Source: an uncultured Pseudomonadota bacterium (GTDB taxonomy: Bacteria > Pseudomonadota > Alphaproteobacteria > RF32 > CAG-239). From it: DNA of 19,089 nucleotides. Shown here in pieces: positions 1 through 7,905 of the stretch (the stretch's first letter is position 1; each line of letters begins with the position of its first letter). A program made the position numbers and the translations under genes. Below the pieces are notes generated by a model. It was given only the letters and a program-made list of their open reading frames with translations. It was not told where the DNA came from and did no database searches. Location: positions 1 through 19,089 of the forward strand of contig CASFLB010000010.1 of assembly GCA_949295395.1 (NCBI GenBank). The letters run 5' to 3'.

Positions 1-48
1 AAAAACAAGCAGCGACAAGGCTGCGGCGGCAAGCAATTTATTTTGCAT
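1..48 (-). CDS. Exported protein, 5' fragment (first 16 codons)
   Basis: Only the first 16 codons lie inside the window; the gene continues beyond position 1. The visible residues (MQNKLLAAAALSLLVF) are one Lys followed by an Ala/Leu-rich hydrophobic stretch, i.e. the start of a Sec signal peptide or lipoprotein signal. A good ribosome binding site, AAGGAG at 63-58, sits 9 nt before the ATG at 48. A second in-frame ATG at 57 abuts that site directly and is therefore unlikely as the start. A candidate promoter lies just upstream (84-112, minus). In many alphaproteobacteria a parvulin-type peptidyl-prolyl isomerase is encoded divergently from secA, so that is the best guess from context, but the fragment is too short to identify the product. 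Confidence 0.6.
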   Translation of the reverse strand, partial: MQNKLLAAAALSLLVF

Positions 49-83
49 GAAAAGCATCTCCTTAAAAAAATTAACTCAAATAG

Positions 84-112
84 AATATAGCTAAATAAAA
101 AAGGAATTCCAA
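84..112 (-). promoter_or_regulatory. Candidate promoter for the divergent exported-protein gene
   Basis: On the minus strand a -35 box TTGGAA (112-107) and a -10 box TATATT (89-84) are separated by exactly 17 bp. The -10 box ends 35 bp before the ATG at 48, leaving room for a short leader with the AAGGAG site. Read by eye only. Confidence 0.4.
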
Positions 113-152
113 GATAATTTTTTTAAGAAGTTTATAACTTTGGTGGTAAGTA

Positions 153-181
153 TTGACTTTGAGCGTAAGACACACTAAATG
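153..181 (+). promoter_or_regulatory. Candidate secA promoter
   Basis: TTGACT at 153-158 is a strong -35 element, followed after 17 bp by a poor -10 (TAAATG, 176-181; or CTAAAT one base earlier). It lies 37 bp before the secA ATG. The good -35 with weak -10 makes this a moderate call. Confidence 0.33.
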
Positions 182-218
182 TAGAAATAATTGAAATAAA
201 AAATAGGAATAAAACAGA

Positions 219-2957
219 ATGCTGGGAAAGATAGCCAAAACGATTTTCGGTAGTGCAAACGAAAGATTTGTAAAAAAACAAAATAAGATAGTCCAAAAGA
301 TAAATTCATTAGAATCGGAGATGTCCGCTTTAAGCGATGAAGAGCTGAAAGCCAAAACGGATGAGTTTCGCACAAGAATAAAAGAAGGCGAAACGCTGGA
401 TGATTTATTGCCGGAGGCTTTTGCGGTCGTAAGAGAGGCCGCTAAAAGAACCTTAGGGCAAAGGCACTACGATGTTCAGCTAATCGGTGGTATTGTTTTA
501 CATAACGGCATGATTGCCGAAATGAAGACCGGTGAAGGTAAAACCTTAGTTGAAACCTTGCCGGCTTATCTAAATGCTCTGGAAGGCAAAGGCGTTCACA
601 TTGTTACGGTAAACGATTATTTGGCCAAGCGTGATGCTGAGTGGATGGGACAAGTTTTCCGCTTTTTAGGTTTAAGCGTAGATTATATTATTCATGGCAA
701 AGACGACACTCAACGCCGTCAAGCCTATAACTGTGACATTACGTATGCCACCAACAATGAGCTGGGCTTTGATTATCTGCGTGATAATATGAAGTTTTCA
801 ATGAATGAGCTGGTACAGCGTCCGTTTAACTATGCCATTGTGGACGAGGTCGACTCAATTTTGATTGATGAAGCGCGCACCCCGCTTATTATTTCAGGAG
901 CCGCAGAGGATTCGTCAGAGAAGTATATTTCAGTTAATAAGATTATTCCCAAGTTAACACCGGCAGACTATGAAAAGGACGAAAAAGCCAAGACCGTTGT
1001 CTTAACCGAGGCGGGCATGACGCACGCGGAAGCTCTTCTAAAAGAAGTCGGCTTAATCAAAGAAGGCTCGATGTACGATTTGGCGAATGTCACATTAGTT
1101 CATCACGTTAATCAGGCGTTGCGAGCTCACAAGATGTTTTCACGAGATGTCGACTACATCGTTAAAGACGGCAAGGTGATGATAATTGATGAATTCACGG
1201 GGCGCATTATGGAAGGCCGTCGTTATTCAGATGGTCTGCACCAAGCCTTGGAGGCCAAAGAAGGTGTTGATATTCAGTCCGAAAATCAAACATTAGCCTC
1301 AATTACCTTCCAAAATTATTTCCGTCTTTATCCGAAACTGGCCGGTATGACCGGTACGGCCATGACCGAAGAAGCTGAGTTTGGCGATATTTATAATTTG
1401 ACTTGTGTTGAAATTCCAACCAACAAGCCGGTTCAACGCAAAGATGAACATGACGAAATTTATCGTACGGCCAAAGAAAAATATAATGCAATAATAAATG
1501 AAATAATTGACTGCCACAAAAGAGGTCAGCCTGTTTTGGTCGGTACAACCTCGATTGAAAAATCAGAGCTAATTGCCGAGTTGCTTAAACAACGCAGCAA
1601 TATAAAATTTGAGGTTTTGAACGCTCGTCACCATGAACGTGAAGCCGCGATTGTCGCACAGGCCGGTGTTCCCGGAGCCGTAACCATTGCCACCAACATG
1701 GCCGGACGCGGAACCGATATTCAACTGGGCGGTAACTTGGATATGCGCTTAAAAGAGGAGCTTAAGGGAGACGAGAGCGACGAGCAAATAGCCAAGATAA
1801 AAGAGAGATTAAAAGCCGAGATTGAAGAAGGCAAAAAGAAAGCCATAGAAGCCGGTGGTCTCTATGTCTTGGGAACAGAGCGCCATGAAAGCCGTCGTAT
1901 TGATAACCAATTACGCGGTCGTTCAGGACGCCAGGGTGACCCCGGAACCTCAAAATTCTTCCTCTCACTTGAAGATGATTTGATGAGGATTTTTGGCTCG
2001 GAAAGAATGAGCGCGATGTTAAAGCGCTTAGGCTTGCCGGAAGGAGAGGCCTTAATCCACCCATGGATAAGCCGAGCGATTGAAAAAGCCCAGCAAAAAG
2101 TTGAAGAGCGAAATTTTGATATTCGTAAAAATTTGTTAAAATACGATAATGTGATGAATGATCAACGAAAGGTCATTTACGAACAGCGCCGAGAACTGAT
2201 GCAAGCCGATGATATTTCGGAAACGGTTGAGGAAATGCGCGACGAATATTTAGATGATATCGTCTATGGCTATATTCCTCACGGAAGCTTGCCGTCAGAA
2301 GCACCTCTAAAAGAGTTAAAGGCAGAACTTTTCAGAGTAACCGGAATGGATATTCCGGTAGAAGACTGGGCCAAAGAGGATAAAATCGATTCGGATGATA
2401 TGGCCGAAAAGGTTAGAACATTTGTGGTTGAAAACATAAAAGCGCGGAACAAAGATGTTCCCGATTCTCTAATGCATATGGTTGAAAAAAGCGTTTTGTT
2501 ACAGGTCTTAGACCAGCTATGGAAAGACCATATTGCAACGTTGGAACAGATGCGCCATACGATTGTTTTAAGAGCTTATGGCCAAAAAGATCCGTTGAAC
2601 GAGTATAAAAAAGAGGCGTTTAATATGTTTTCACAAATGCTTGATTTGTTGAAAGAACGCCTGACGTTTTTGATTTGCCGTGTTCAAATCCAAATGGGAG
2701 ACGCCAATGCTTTGCAGACCAGAAATGAAGCGCCGCGTGAGATGAAGGAGATTCACGAAGAACCGCAGTCTTTAATTTCTCGCCGTCCGGCCGAAGCCCC
2801 GAGAGCAGAGCAAGAAGCTGCAAAAAACTCGCCGTTTGCCTATAATAAAGCGGCTATAAACCCTAAAGATCCAAGCACATGGGGAAAGGTATCAAGAAAT
2901 GATCCATGTCCTTGTGGTTCCGGATTAAAATATAAACATTGTCATGGCAAGGTTTAG
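219..2957 (+). CDS. secA: Preprotein translocase ATPase SecA
   Basis: SecA is the ATP-driven motor that pushes unfolded preproteins through the SecYEG channel. The 912-residue product is full length for the family. Visible landmarks are the Walker A motif KTGEGKT (residues 103-109), the Walker B-type VDEVDS (208-213), the IDEARTPL helicase segment (216-223), the preprotein cross-linking region, the NMAGRGTDIQLGG and QLRGRSGRQGDPG motifs of the second nucleotide-binding fold, and a C-terminal SEC-C zinc motif with C897, C899, C908 and H909 that binds SecB and phospholipids. The ATG at 219 gives the canonical N-terminus; no strong Shine-Dalgarno precedes it (only TAGGAAT). It is a single-gene unit, divergent from an exported-protein gene and closed by a bidirectional terminator. 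Nothing is missing. Confidence 0.98.
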   Translation: MLGKIAKTIFGSANERFVKKQNKIVQKINSLESEMSALSDEELKAKTDEFRTRIKEGETLDDLLPEAFAVVREAAKRTLGQRHYDVQLIGGIVLHNGMIAEMKTGEGKTLVETLPAYLNALEGKGVHIVTVNDYLAKRDAEWMGQVFRFLGLSVDYIIHGKDDTQRRQAYNCDITYATNNELGFDYLRDNMKFSMNELVQRPFNYAIVDEVDSILIDEARTPLIISGAAEDSSEKYISVNKIIPKLTPADYEKDEKAKTVVLTEAGMTHAEALLKEVGLIKEGSMYDLANVTLVHHVNQALRAHKMFSRDVDYIVKDGKVMIIDEFTGRIMEGRRYSDGLHQALEAKEGVDIQSENQTLASITFQNYFRLYPKLAGMTGTAMTEEAEFGDIYNLTCVEIPTNKPVQRKDEHDEIYRTAKEKYNAIINEIIDCHKRGQPVLVGTTSIEKSELIAELLKQRSNIKFEVLNARHHEREAAIVAQAGVPGAVTIATNMAGRGTDIQLGGNLDMRLKEELKGDESDEQIAKIKERLKAEIEEGKKKAIEAGGLYVLGTERHESRRIDNQLRGRSGRQGDPGTSKFFLSLEDDLMRIFGSERMSAMLKRLGLPEGEALIHPWISRAIEKAQQKVEERNFDIRKNLLKYDNVMNDQRKVIYEQRRELMQADDISETVEEMRDEYLDDIVYGYIPHGSLPSEAPLKELKAELFRVTGMDIPVEDWAKEDKIDSDDMAEKVRTFVVENIKARNKDVPDSLMHMVEKSVLLQVLDQLWKDHIATLEQMRHTIVLRAYGQKDPLNEYKKEAFNMFSQMLDLLKERLTFLICRVQIQMGDANALQTRNEAPREMKEIHEEPQSLISRRPAEAPRAEQEAAKNSPFAYNKAAINPKDPSTWGKVSRNDPCPCGSGLKYKHCHGKV

Positions 2958-2962
2958 AAAAT

Positions 2963-3033
2963 AAAAAATCCCTCGTTCTAAAATGAACTGTCCAACTTTC
3001 GGGGGACTGTTCAAAAAACGAGGGATTTTTTTT
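2963..3033. terminator. Bidirectional terminator between secA and the sirtuin gene, with a 39-nt insert in its loop
   Basis: A perfect 15-bp stem is formed by 2963-2977 and 3017-3031, rich in A on the left and T on the right, so it works as an intrinsic terminator for secA (+) and for the convergent sirtuin gene (-). The loop is unusually long (2978-3016) and holds its own imperfect inverted repeat: 2984-2993 pairs with 3004-3013 at 9 of 10 positions. Confidence 0.85.
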
Positions 3034-3736
3034 AAGCTAAAAGCTCATCAACAAATGGAGGAAGGGTGTCGCCGGCTTTTCCAAATATATGATGGTCAAA
3101 ATAAAAATTATTTGATGTTTTTTCAAGATTAAATTCATAGGTTTCGGCGCCGTATAGTTTGGCTGTCTGCACAAAAGCGGCTGCCGGAAAAACCACGCCG
3201 GATGTTCCGATGGAAAGAAACAAATCGCAAGAGGACAAAAGCCGTTCAACCTTGTCCATATAAAGCAGGTTTTCGCCAAAGAAAACAATATTGGGCTTCA
3301 TCATGCCGGCCACCGAACATTGCAGACAAACTGTTTCGGTGGTTACGTCGTTCCATGTTTCTAAAACATGACCGCAGTTAAGGCAAACGGCTTGGTTGAT
3401 TTGCCCGTGAATATGATAAATGTTGCGCGATTGTGCTTTTTCATGCAAGGTATCAACATTTTGTGTAATGATGGAAACCGGCGCGGGATAATTGTTTTGC
3501 AATTTCGTCAGAGCCAAATGAGCCGGATTCGGTTTTGCAGCGAGGAGTTCGGGCTTCATCTGGTTGTAAAAATCATGAACAAATTCAGGATTTCGCTGAA
3601 AAGCTTCAATGGTAGCCACATCTTCAACGCGGTGATTATTCCACAAACCATTAGAGCTACGAAAGGTTGCTAAGCCCGATTCGGCCGAGATACCAGCACC
3701 AGTCAAAACCACAATACTTTTATATGACTTATTCAT
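3032..3736 (-). CDS. cobB: NAD-dependent protein deacylase, sirtuin family (CobB-like)
   Basis: Sirtuins remove acyl groups from lysines using NAD+, giving nicotinamide and O-acyl-ADP-ribose. The 234-residue protein has the NAD-binding GAGIS (13-17), the TFR segment (24-26), TQNVD (91-95), the catalytic HG (H110), four zinc cysteines (C118, C121, C137, C140) and the late GTSG (177-180). The start at 3736 is set by GGGAGG six nt upstream; the open frame runs 48 codons further but that part is a hydrophobic read-through of the intergenic DNA. The class III signature YxxR, which selects succinyl/malonyl-lysine in CobB and SIRT5, here reads Y57-N-Q-M60: the arginine is replaced by methionine. The stop overlaps the terminator shared with secA. 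Confidence 0.93.
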   Translation of the reverse strand: MNKSYKSIVVLTGAGISAESGLATFRSSNGLWNNHRVEDVATIEAFQRNPEFVHDFYNQMKPELLAAKPNPAHLALTKLQNNYPAPVSIITQNVDTLHEKAQSRNIYHIHGQINQAVCLNCGHVLETWNDVTTETVCLQCSVAGMMKPNIVFFGENLLYMDKVERLLSSCDLFLSIGTSGVVFPAAAFVQTAKLYGAETYEFNLEKTSNNFYFDHHIFGKAGDTLPPFVDELLA

Positions 3737-3854
3737 GTCAAACCTCCCACAAACAAGAACAACAATATAATAAAGAGGATAAAATAGCAACAACTGTTGA
3801 ATAATAAAATAAGATACGGTAAGAAATAAAAAGAGAATAAAGAGGATTGGACGA

Positions 3855-4490
3855 ATGAAAAAACTTATTTTAGGAGCCATTTTAAGTTGTTTGACGCTAA
3901 CGGAGGCTTATGCTGTTCCCAATAGAATGTATTTTGGAACAGATGTGGCTTATGACTTTAATAAGGTTGACGGAGGCCCCCGTTTTGAGGCAATCAACCC
4001 CCCGGTCAACCAAGAAGTTCGAGCTCCGGAAAGCATTATGAGTGCGGTTGTTAATGCTGGCTATAATTTTAGTGAAAATTTTGGAGTGGAAGCTTTTTAC
4101 CAAATTTCTGACAGCAAGGATAAAACCTATGATCGTATTGCCAGCCTCAATTCTCAGTTAAACGCTGAAACTTCATATCAAGCCTATGGGTTAGATATGA
4201 TTGCCTATATCAAATCAACAGATAAAGTCGATTGGCTGTTATCTGCCGGTGTTGCCCAATACAACTTTGAAACAAAGTTTAAATATTCAGCCGGCGGTGT
4301 TTTGCAAAAATCAACCGTAAAAGATGATTCGATAGGTTTCAGATTAGGTGCAGGCTTACAGATAAACTTTGACGATTATATCTCCTTCCGTGCGATGTAT
4401 CGTTATATTTTCGCAGATATCCCGGGCATTGATAAAATGCAAGAAATCATTGTCGGTGTACGTATAGGATTTGATCCGTTCTTTTATTAA
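3855..4490 (+). CDS. Outer-membrane beta-barrel protein (OmpA/opacity-like porin family)
   Basis: The 211-residue product starts with a clear Sec signal peptide (MKKLILGAILSC..., probable cut after AYA, residue 20). The mature part has alternating polar/aromatic strands (MYFGTDVAYDF, VVNAGYNF, NFGVEAFYQIS, YQAYGLDMIAYI, WLLSAGVAQYNF, SIGFRLGAGLQINF, ISFRAMYRYIF) and ends in an aromatic strand closing with FDPFFY, the type of C-terminal signal recognised by the BAM machinery. This pattern fits a small, about eight-stranded barrel of the OMP_b-brl group. No periplasmic peptidoglycan-binding domain follows. Its ligand or role cannot be told from sequence. It is divergent from the sirtuin gene, with AGAGGA upstream of the ATG. 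Confidence 0.8.
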   Translation: MKKLILGAILSCLTLTEAYAVPNRMYFGTDVAYDFNKVDGGPRFEAINPPVNQEVRAPESIMSAVVNAGYNFSENFGVEAFYQISDSKDKTYDRIASLNSQLNAETSYQAYGLDMIAYIKSTDKVDWLLSAGVAQYNFETKFKYSAGGVLQKSTVKDDSIGFRLGAGLQINFDDYISFRAMYRYIFADIPGIDKMQEIIVGVRIGFDPFFY

Positions 4491-4496
4491 AAAAAT

Positions 4497-4516
4497 AAGG
4501 GGAAGAAATTCCCCTT
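4497..4516 (+). terminator. Hairpin between the barrel-protein gene and mutT
   Basis: A perfect 8-bp stem, AAGGGGAA (4497-4504) with TTCCCCTT (4509-4516), closes on a GAAA tetraloop seven bases after the barrel-protein stop. The downstream T-tract on this strand is weak (TAATCTT), so it may be a leaky terminator letting some transcript run into mutT, or an mRNA-stabilising hairpin. On the opposite strand the T-run is stronger but no gene there needs it. Confidence 0.55.
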
Positions 4517-4545
4517 TAATCTTAAAAAGGAAAAAGAGAAAGCAT

Positions 4546-4944
4546 ATGCAAAAAAAAGTATCAGCCGGTATCGTGCAATATAATGGTAAAATATTGATTG
4601 CGCAAAGGATACATGGAAAATCACTCGCTTATAAATGGGAATTTCCGGGAGGAAAGATTGAAGCCGGAGAAACTCTTGAAGACTGCCTTAAAAGAGAACT
4701 TCAAGAAGAACTGCATTTGTCCGTTAAAGTCGGAAAGCTTTTCATGGAAACAAGCTATGATTATGGCGATTTCAGCATATCACTTAACACTTTTTGGGCA
4801 GAAAGTGAAACCGATAAGATTGATTACATGGATTCGCATGAACAAGTCAAATGGGTTTTACCGCAAGATTTAAAAAAATATGATTTTGCTCCGGCTGATA
4901 AAGAGATAATAGCAAAGCTTGAAGAATATTTTAAATGTGCCTGA
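4546..4944 (+). CDS. mutT: MutT-type Nudix hydrolase (8-oxo-dGTP diphosphatase)
   Basis: The 132-residue protein has the length and core of MutT, which hydrolyses 8-oxo-dGTP to the monophosphate and so prevents oxidative A:T to C:G mutations. The Nudix box spans about residues 37-60: GGKIEAGET, then seven residues, then RELQEEL, with the metal-binding RELxEE core intact. The usual glycine after EEx is histidine here (EELHL). WEFPGGK and the N-terminal AGIVQYNGKILIAQR are typical of MutT. The ATG at 4546 follows an AAGGAAAAAGAG purine tract and begins at the domain boundary; the open frame extends 25 codons upstream through the preceding hairpin and is rejected. In several alphaproteobacteria mutT sits near secA, which agrees with this position. 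Confidence 0.88.
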   Translation: MQKKVSAGIVQYNGKILIAQRIHGKSLAYKWEFPGGKIEAGETLEDCLKRELQEELHLSVKVGKLFMETSYDYGDFSISLNTFWAESETDKIDYMDSHEQVKWVLPQDLKKYDFAPADKEIIAKLEEYFKCA

Positions 4945-4945
4945 G

Positions 4946-5179
4946 ATGAAGGAAGACGATATTTTCGAAATATGGCGCCTAATGAGTTATTTGGGGCTAG
5001 GGTGTATTTTATGTGAGTTTTTAAGTGGGCGGATAATTTTTTTGGCCTTAGGGCTAAGTTGTTTTATCTGCGGAGGCCTAAGTTTAATCGTAACGGATAA
5101 ACTTGTTTTAGGAATAAGCGGCGGTTGCATTTTTCTGCTCGGCTACATTCTGTTTAAGAAAATAGAAAAAAAGAAGTAA
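4946..5179 (+). CDS. Small integral membrane protein, possibly NfeD-like
   Basis: This 77-residue product starts one base after the mutT stop (TGA at 4942-4944, ATG at 4946), so translation is probably coupled; no clear separate ribosome binding site is seen. An alternative TTG start at 4919 would overlap mutT and add nine residues. After an acidic N-terminus (MKEDDIFE) come three closely packed hydrophobic segments, about residues 12-25, 29-46 and 52-69, ending in a basic tail KKIEKKK that would stay cytoplasmic. The arrangement recalls the membrane part of NfeD/YbbK proteins without the C-terminal OB domain, but this is a resemblance in topology only. Function unknown. Confidence 0.6.
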   Translation: MKEDDIFEIWRLMSYLGLGCILCEFLSGRIIFLALGLSCFICGGLSLIVTDKLVLGISGGCIFLLGYILFKKIEKKK

Positions 5180-5193
5180 CCGACGAACTTTTC

Positions 5194-5222
5194 TTGAAAA
5201 AAAAGAAAAACAAGATTAGATT
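5194..5222 (+). promoter_or_regulatory. Candidate promoter for the mla operon
   Basis: TTGAAA (5194-5199) and TAGATT (5217-5222) are 17 bp apart, 46 bp before the GTG start of mlaE. The stretch is A-rich, which raises the chance of accidental matches. Confidence 0.3.
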
Positions 5223-5267
5223 ATAGGCTAGGGCTGTCCGATAAACGAAAAAGGAGATAAGGTCAAG

Positions 5268-6365
5268 GTGTTATCCAGTCGTATTGCCAAAGGTGAAATT
5301 ACGGTTATTATGGAAGGAAATCTCTGTGCTTTTGATAATGAAGCTCAGAAAGAGGCCGTTTACACCGCAGCCGCCGAACAAAAAACGGCAAAAATCGTTT
5401 TAGATGCCAAAAAACTAACAGAGTGGGATTCGACAACGGTTGCCTTTCTTTATAAATTAAGCAAAGGCCGCAAAGAAGTCGATGATACATCTTTGCCAAA
5501 AGATTTAGCTCATTTAGTGCAACTGGCCTTAAGGGTTGACCGCAAGCCTCCTGAAGCTAAGGACAATCAGCAAGAATTTTTAGAAAAAGTCGGTGAGGGA
5601 AGTCTAAACGCCTATACCAGCTTCTGCCGAGGAGTCCGCTTTATCCAAGACAGTCTAAAATCCATGATAAGATTGGTCAGCGGCCGTGCCATCATGAGAA
5701 AAGTTGATTTTCTTTTTGCCTTAGAAGGCTGCAGCTATCAAGCTGTTGGCATAATTTCACTGATAAGTTTCATGGTTGGTTTGATTTTGGCCTTTGTCGG
5801 AGCCATACAAATGCAAACCTTTGGTGTCGAAATCTATGTCTCAAGTTTGGTAGCCATTGCCATGACGCGCATAATGGGCGCAATTATGGCAGGTATTGTT
5901 ATGTCTGGTCGTACAGGAGCCTCTTATGCCGCTACTATAGGAACAATGCAGGTTAACGAAGAGGTTGACGCGCTACGCACCATGGGAATCCCAACAACGG
6001 ATTTCTTGGTCTTGCCACGCATATCAGCTTTAATGATAACCATGCCTTTTTTGACCATGTTATCTGATTTAATGGGAATGATTGGCGGAGCTGTTGTTGG
6101 AACGGTTATGCTGGGCTTTTCAGTTGATGAGTATTGGCAGTACACCGAAAAAGCCTTAAAGATGAGCAATTTTTTATTGGGAATACTTCACGGATTCGTT
6201 TATGGATATATCATTGCTTTGTGCGGATGTTATTATGGCGTTCATTGTGGGCGCAATGCCGATAGCGTAGGTGTGGCAACAACCAAAGCGGTTGTAGCCT
6301 CGATTGTTTGGATGATTGTCATTACGGGCATCTTGACGGTGATTATTGAGGAGGCCGGCGCATGA
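5268..6365 (+). CDS. mlaE: MlaE-family lipid ABC transporter permease with N-terminal STAS domain
   Basis: This is the membrane permease of an MCE-type phospholipid transporter that moves lipids between inner and outer membrane. The 365-residue protein joins two parts: a STAS-like domain (about 1-90, with the VLDAKKLTEWDSTTVAFL segment typical of MlaB) and the MlaE permease (about 115-365). The permease shows the conserved SGRTGASYAATIGTM (214-227), EEVDALRTMG (231-240) and LVLPR (247-251) cytoplasmic signature and roughly five hydrophobic segments. In E. coli the STAS partner MlaB is a separate protein; fusion is common in alphaproteobacteria. The start is GTG at 5268, supported by AAGGAG at 5251-5256. 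It is first of four coupled genes and overlaps mlaF by ATGA. Confidence 0.93.
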   Translation: MLSSRIAKGEITVIMEGNLCAFDNEAQKEAVYTAAAEQKTAKIVLDAKKLTEWDSTTVAFLYKLSKGRKEVDDTSLPKDLAHLVQLALRVDRKPPEAKDNQQEFLEKVGEGSLNAYTSFCRGVRFIQDSLKSMIRLVSGRAIMRKVDFLFALEGCSYQAVGIISLISFMVGLILAFVGAIQMQTFGVEIYVSSLVAIAMTRIMGAIMAGIVMSGRTGASYAATIGTMQVNEEVDALRTMGIPTTDFLVLPRISALMITMPFLTMLSDLMGMIGGAVVGTVMLGFSVDEYWQYTEKALKMSNFLLGILHGFVYGYIIALCGCYYGVHCGRNADSVGVATTKAVVASIVWMIVITGILTVIIEEAGA

Positions 6366-7129
6366 TATCCGAACAAAAAAATATGATAGAAGTAAGCGAT
6401 TTAAGCTTTGGCTATGGCGATTTTATGCTGATGAAAAATATCAGCTTTTCCGTAAAGGAACATGACATATTTGTCATCATGGGGGGATCGGGTTGTGGCA
6501 AATCAACCTTGCTGCATATCTTAACCGGATTAAAAAAAGCGGCCGGAGGACGTATAAAGATAGATGGTAAAAATTTGTGGATGCCAGACCAAAGCTTACG
6601 CAAAGACATCATGACCAACTGTGGAATCTTATACCAAAGCGGGGCCTTATTTAGCTCCATGACTTTGGCTGAAAATATAGCCTTACCCTTGCAGCAATAT
6701 ACGGAATATTCTTCAAAGCTGATACAGGAATTAGTATCCTTAAAACTAGCGCTGGTAGGCTTGGCTGGATTTGAAAATTTTTATCCCTCAGAAATAAGCG
6801 GCGGTATGAATAAAAGAGCCGGTTTGGCCCGAGCTTTGGCTCTTGATCCCAAAATAGTCTATTGTGATGAACCATCAGCAGGACTTGACCCAATAAGTTC
6901 TCATTTGTTGGATGACTTGTTTCTTGAGATTAACCAAAGTTTAGGAACAACCTTTGTTATTGTAAGCCATGAGTTGCCGTCAATTTTTGCCGTGGCCAAC
7001 AATTCAATCTATTTGGATGCAGAAACCAAGAGTATCAAAGGAAGCGGCAATCCGCGAGAGCTTTTGCAAAATCCGCCAAACGAAAAAGTCAAAGAGTTTT
7101 TAACGCGAGGAGAAAATATCCATGCCTAG
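6362..7129 (+). CDS. mlaF: MlaF-type ABC transporter ATP-binding protein
   Basis: The 255-residue protein is the ATPase that powers the MlaE/MlaD lipid transporter. It carries a full set of ABC motifs: Walker A GGSGCGKST (41-49), Q-loop at Q92 (YQSGALF), signature SGGMNKRAGLARAL (146-159; the GGM variant is usual in the MlaF branch), Walker B IVYCDEPSAGLD (165-176) and the H-loop histidine H203. The ATG lies inside the mlaE stop (ATGA, 6362-6365), indicating translational coupling. The C-terminal tail (PNEKVKEFL) is typical of MlaF-type subunits. Confidence 0.95.
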   Translation: MISEQKNMIEVSDLSFGYGDFMLMKNISFSVKEHDIFVIMGGSGCGKSTLLHILTGLKKAAGGRIKIDGKNLWMPDQSLRKDIMTNCGILYQSGALFSSMTLAENIALPLQQYTEYSSKLIQELVSLKLALVGLAGFENFYPSEISGGMNKRAGLARALALDPKIVYCDEPSAGLDPISSHLLDDLFLEINQSLGTTFVIVSHELPSIFAVANNSIYLDAETKSIKGSGNPRELLQNPPNEKVKEFLTRGENIHA

Positions 7130-7904
7130 AAAGCCAAATACAAAAATGATAGGATTATTTGTCGTAAGTGGCATCGCTGCGGTTATTGTCATTTTAGCCG
7201 GATATATCAGCAGCACATTAATGCCGAATAAGAGAGATACGGTGGTTATGTACTTTGATGAATCGGTACGAGGATTAAATGTCGGCTCATCCGTTGTGTT
7301 TAACGGCGTTGAAATTGGAAAAATTTCAAAAATTGAGTTGATAACAAATAGCGATGACACAAGCTTCCGCATACCGGTATACGCAACGCTAACCGAATAT
7401 AAAAGCACCTTATCACGCAAAAGTTATCACAGCCGAAAAGAGTTACTGAATAAATTGATTGAGAAGGGATTGAGAGCGCGTTTGGGCATACAGAATTATA
7501 TAACGGGCCAGTTGATTGTTGAGTTAGTTATATTGCCAGATAGTCCGATAGTGCTAAAATATCAGGGAGAAAATGATGATATACTGGAAATCCCGACCGT
7601 ATTATCTCCGATAAAAGAAATCTCTCAAGATTTATCAAAAGTGCAATTAAGCGCCGTTATTGCCAATATCAATGGCGTCTTCTCAAAATTAAACCAAGAA
7701 ATGCCGAATATATTGCCTCAAGTAACGCGAGCATTTCGTGAAACCGGAGACTTAGTGGAAACAAATTCACAGGCCATAAGGGCAACGATAAGAAATATGA
7801 ATGATGCCGCCGTAAGTATTAAACAAGCCGGAGATTCACTTCGCAATTTGACGGATTATTTAGAGCGTCATCCGGAATCAATTGTCAGAGGAAAGGAGAA
7901 ATAG
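7122..7904 (+). CDS. mlaD: MlaD/MCE-domain lipid-binding protein
   Basis: MlaD-type proteins are anchored in the inner membrane and form a hexameric ring through which lipid passes in the periplasm. The 260-residue product has one N-terminal membrane segment (about 9-30), then an MCE domain (about 38-150) starting with VVMYFDESVRGLNVGSSVVFNGVEIGKI, and a C-terminal helical region (about 170-250). It ends with YLERHPESIVRGK, a motif seen at the end of PqiB/MCE proteins. An insertion rich in Lys/Arg/Ser (about 90-110) lies inside the MCE core. It overlaps mlaF by eight bases, with GAGGAG upstream of the ATG. Confidence 0.93.
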   Translation: MPRKPNTKMIGLFVVSGIAAVIVILAGYISSTLMPNKRDTVVMYFDESVRGLNVGSSVVFNGVEIGKISKIELITNSDDTSFRIPVYATLTEYKSTLSRKSYHSRKELLNKLIEKGLRARLGIQNYITGQLIVELVILPDSPIVLKYQGENDDILEIPTVLSPIKEISQDLSKVQLSAVIANINGVFSKLNQEMPNILPQVTRAFRETGDLVETNSQAIRATIRNMNDAAVSIKQAGDSLRNLTDYLERHPESIVRGKEK

Positions 7905-7905
7905 T

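Noticed and set aside
3737..3880. N-terminal extension of the sirtuin by 48 codons
   Set aside because: The extension is a hydrophobic read-through of AT-rich intergenic DNA, lies upstream of the GGGAGG site at 3743-3748, and overlaps the divergent barrel-protein start.
4471..4545. Basic N-terminal extension of MutT overlapping the barrel-protein gene
   Set aside because: It runs through the terminator-like hairpin 4497-4516, while the ATG at 4546 begins exactly at the Nudix domain.
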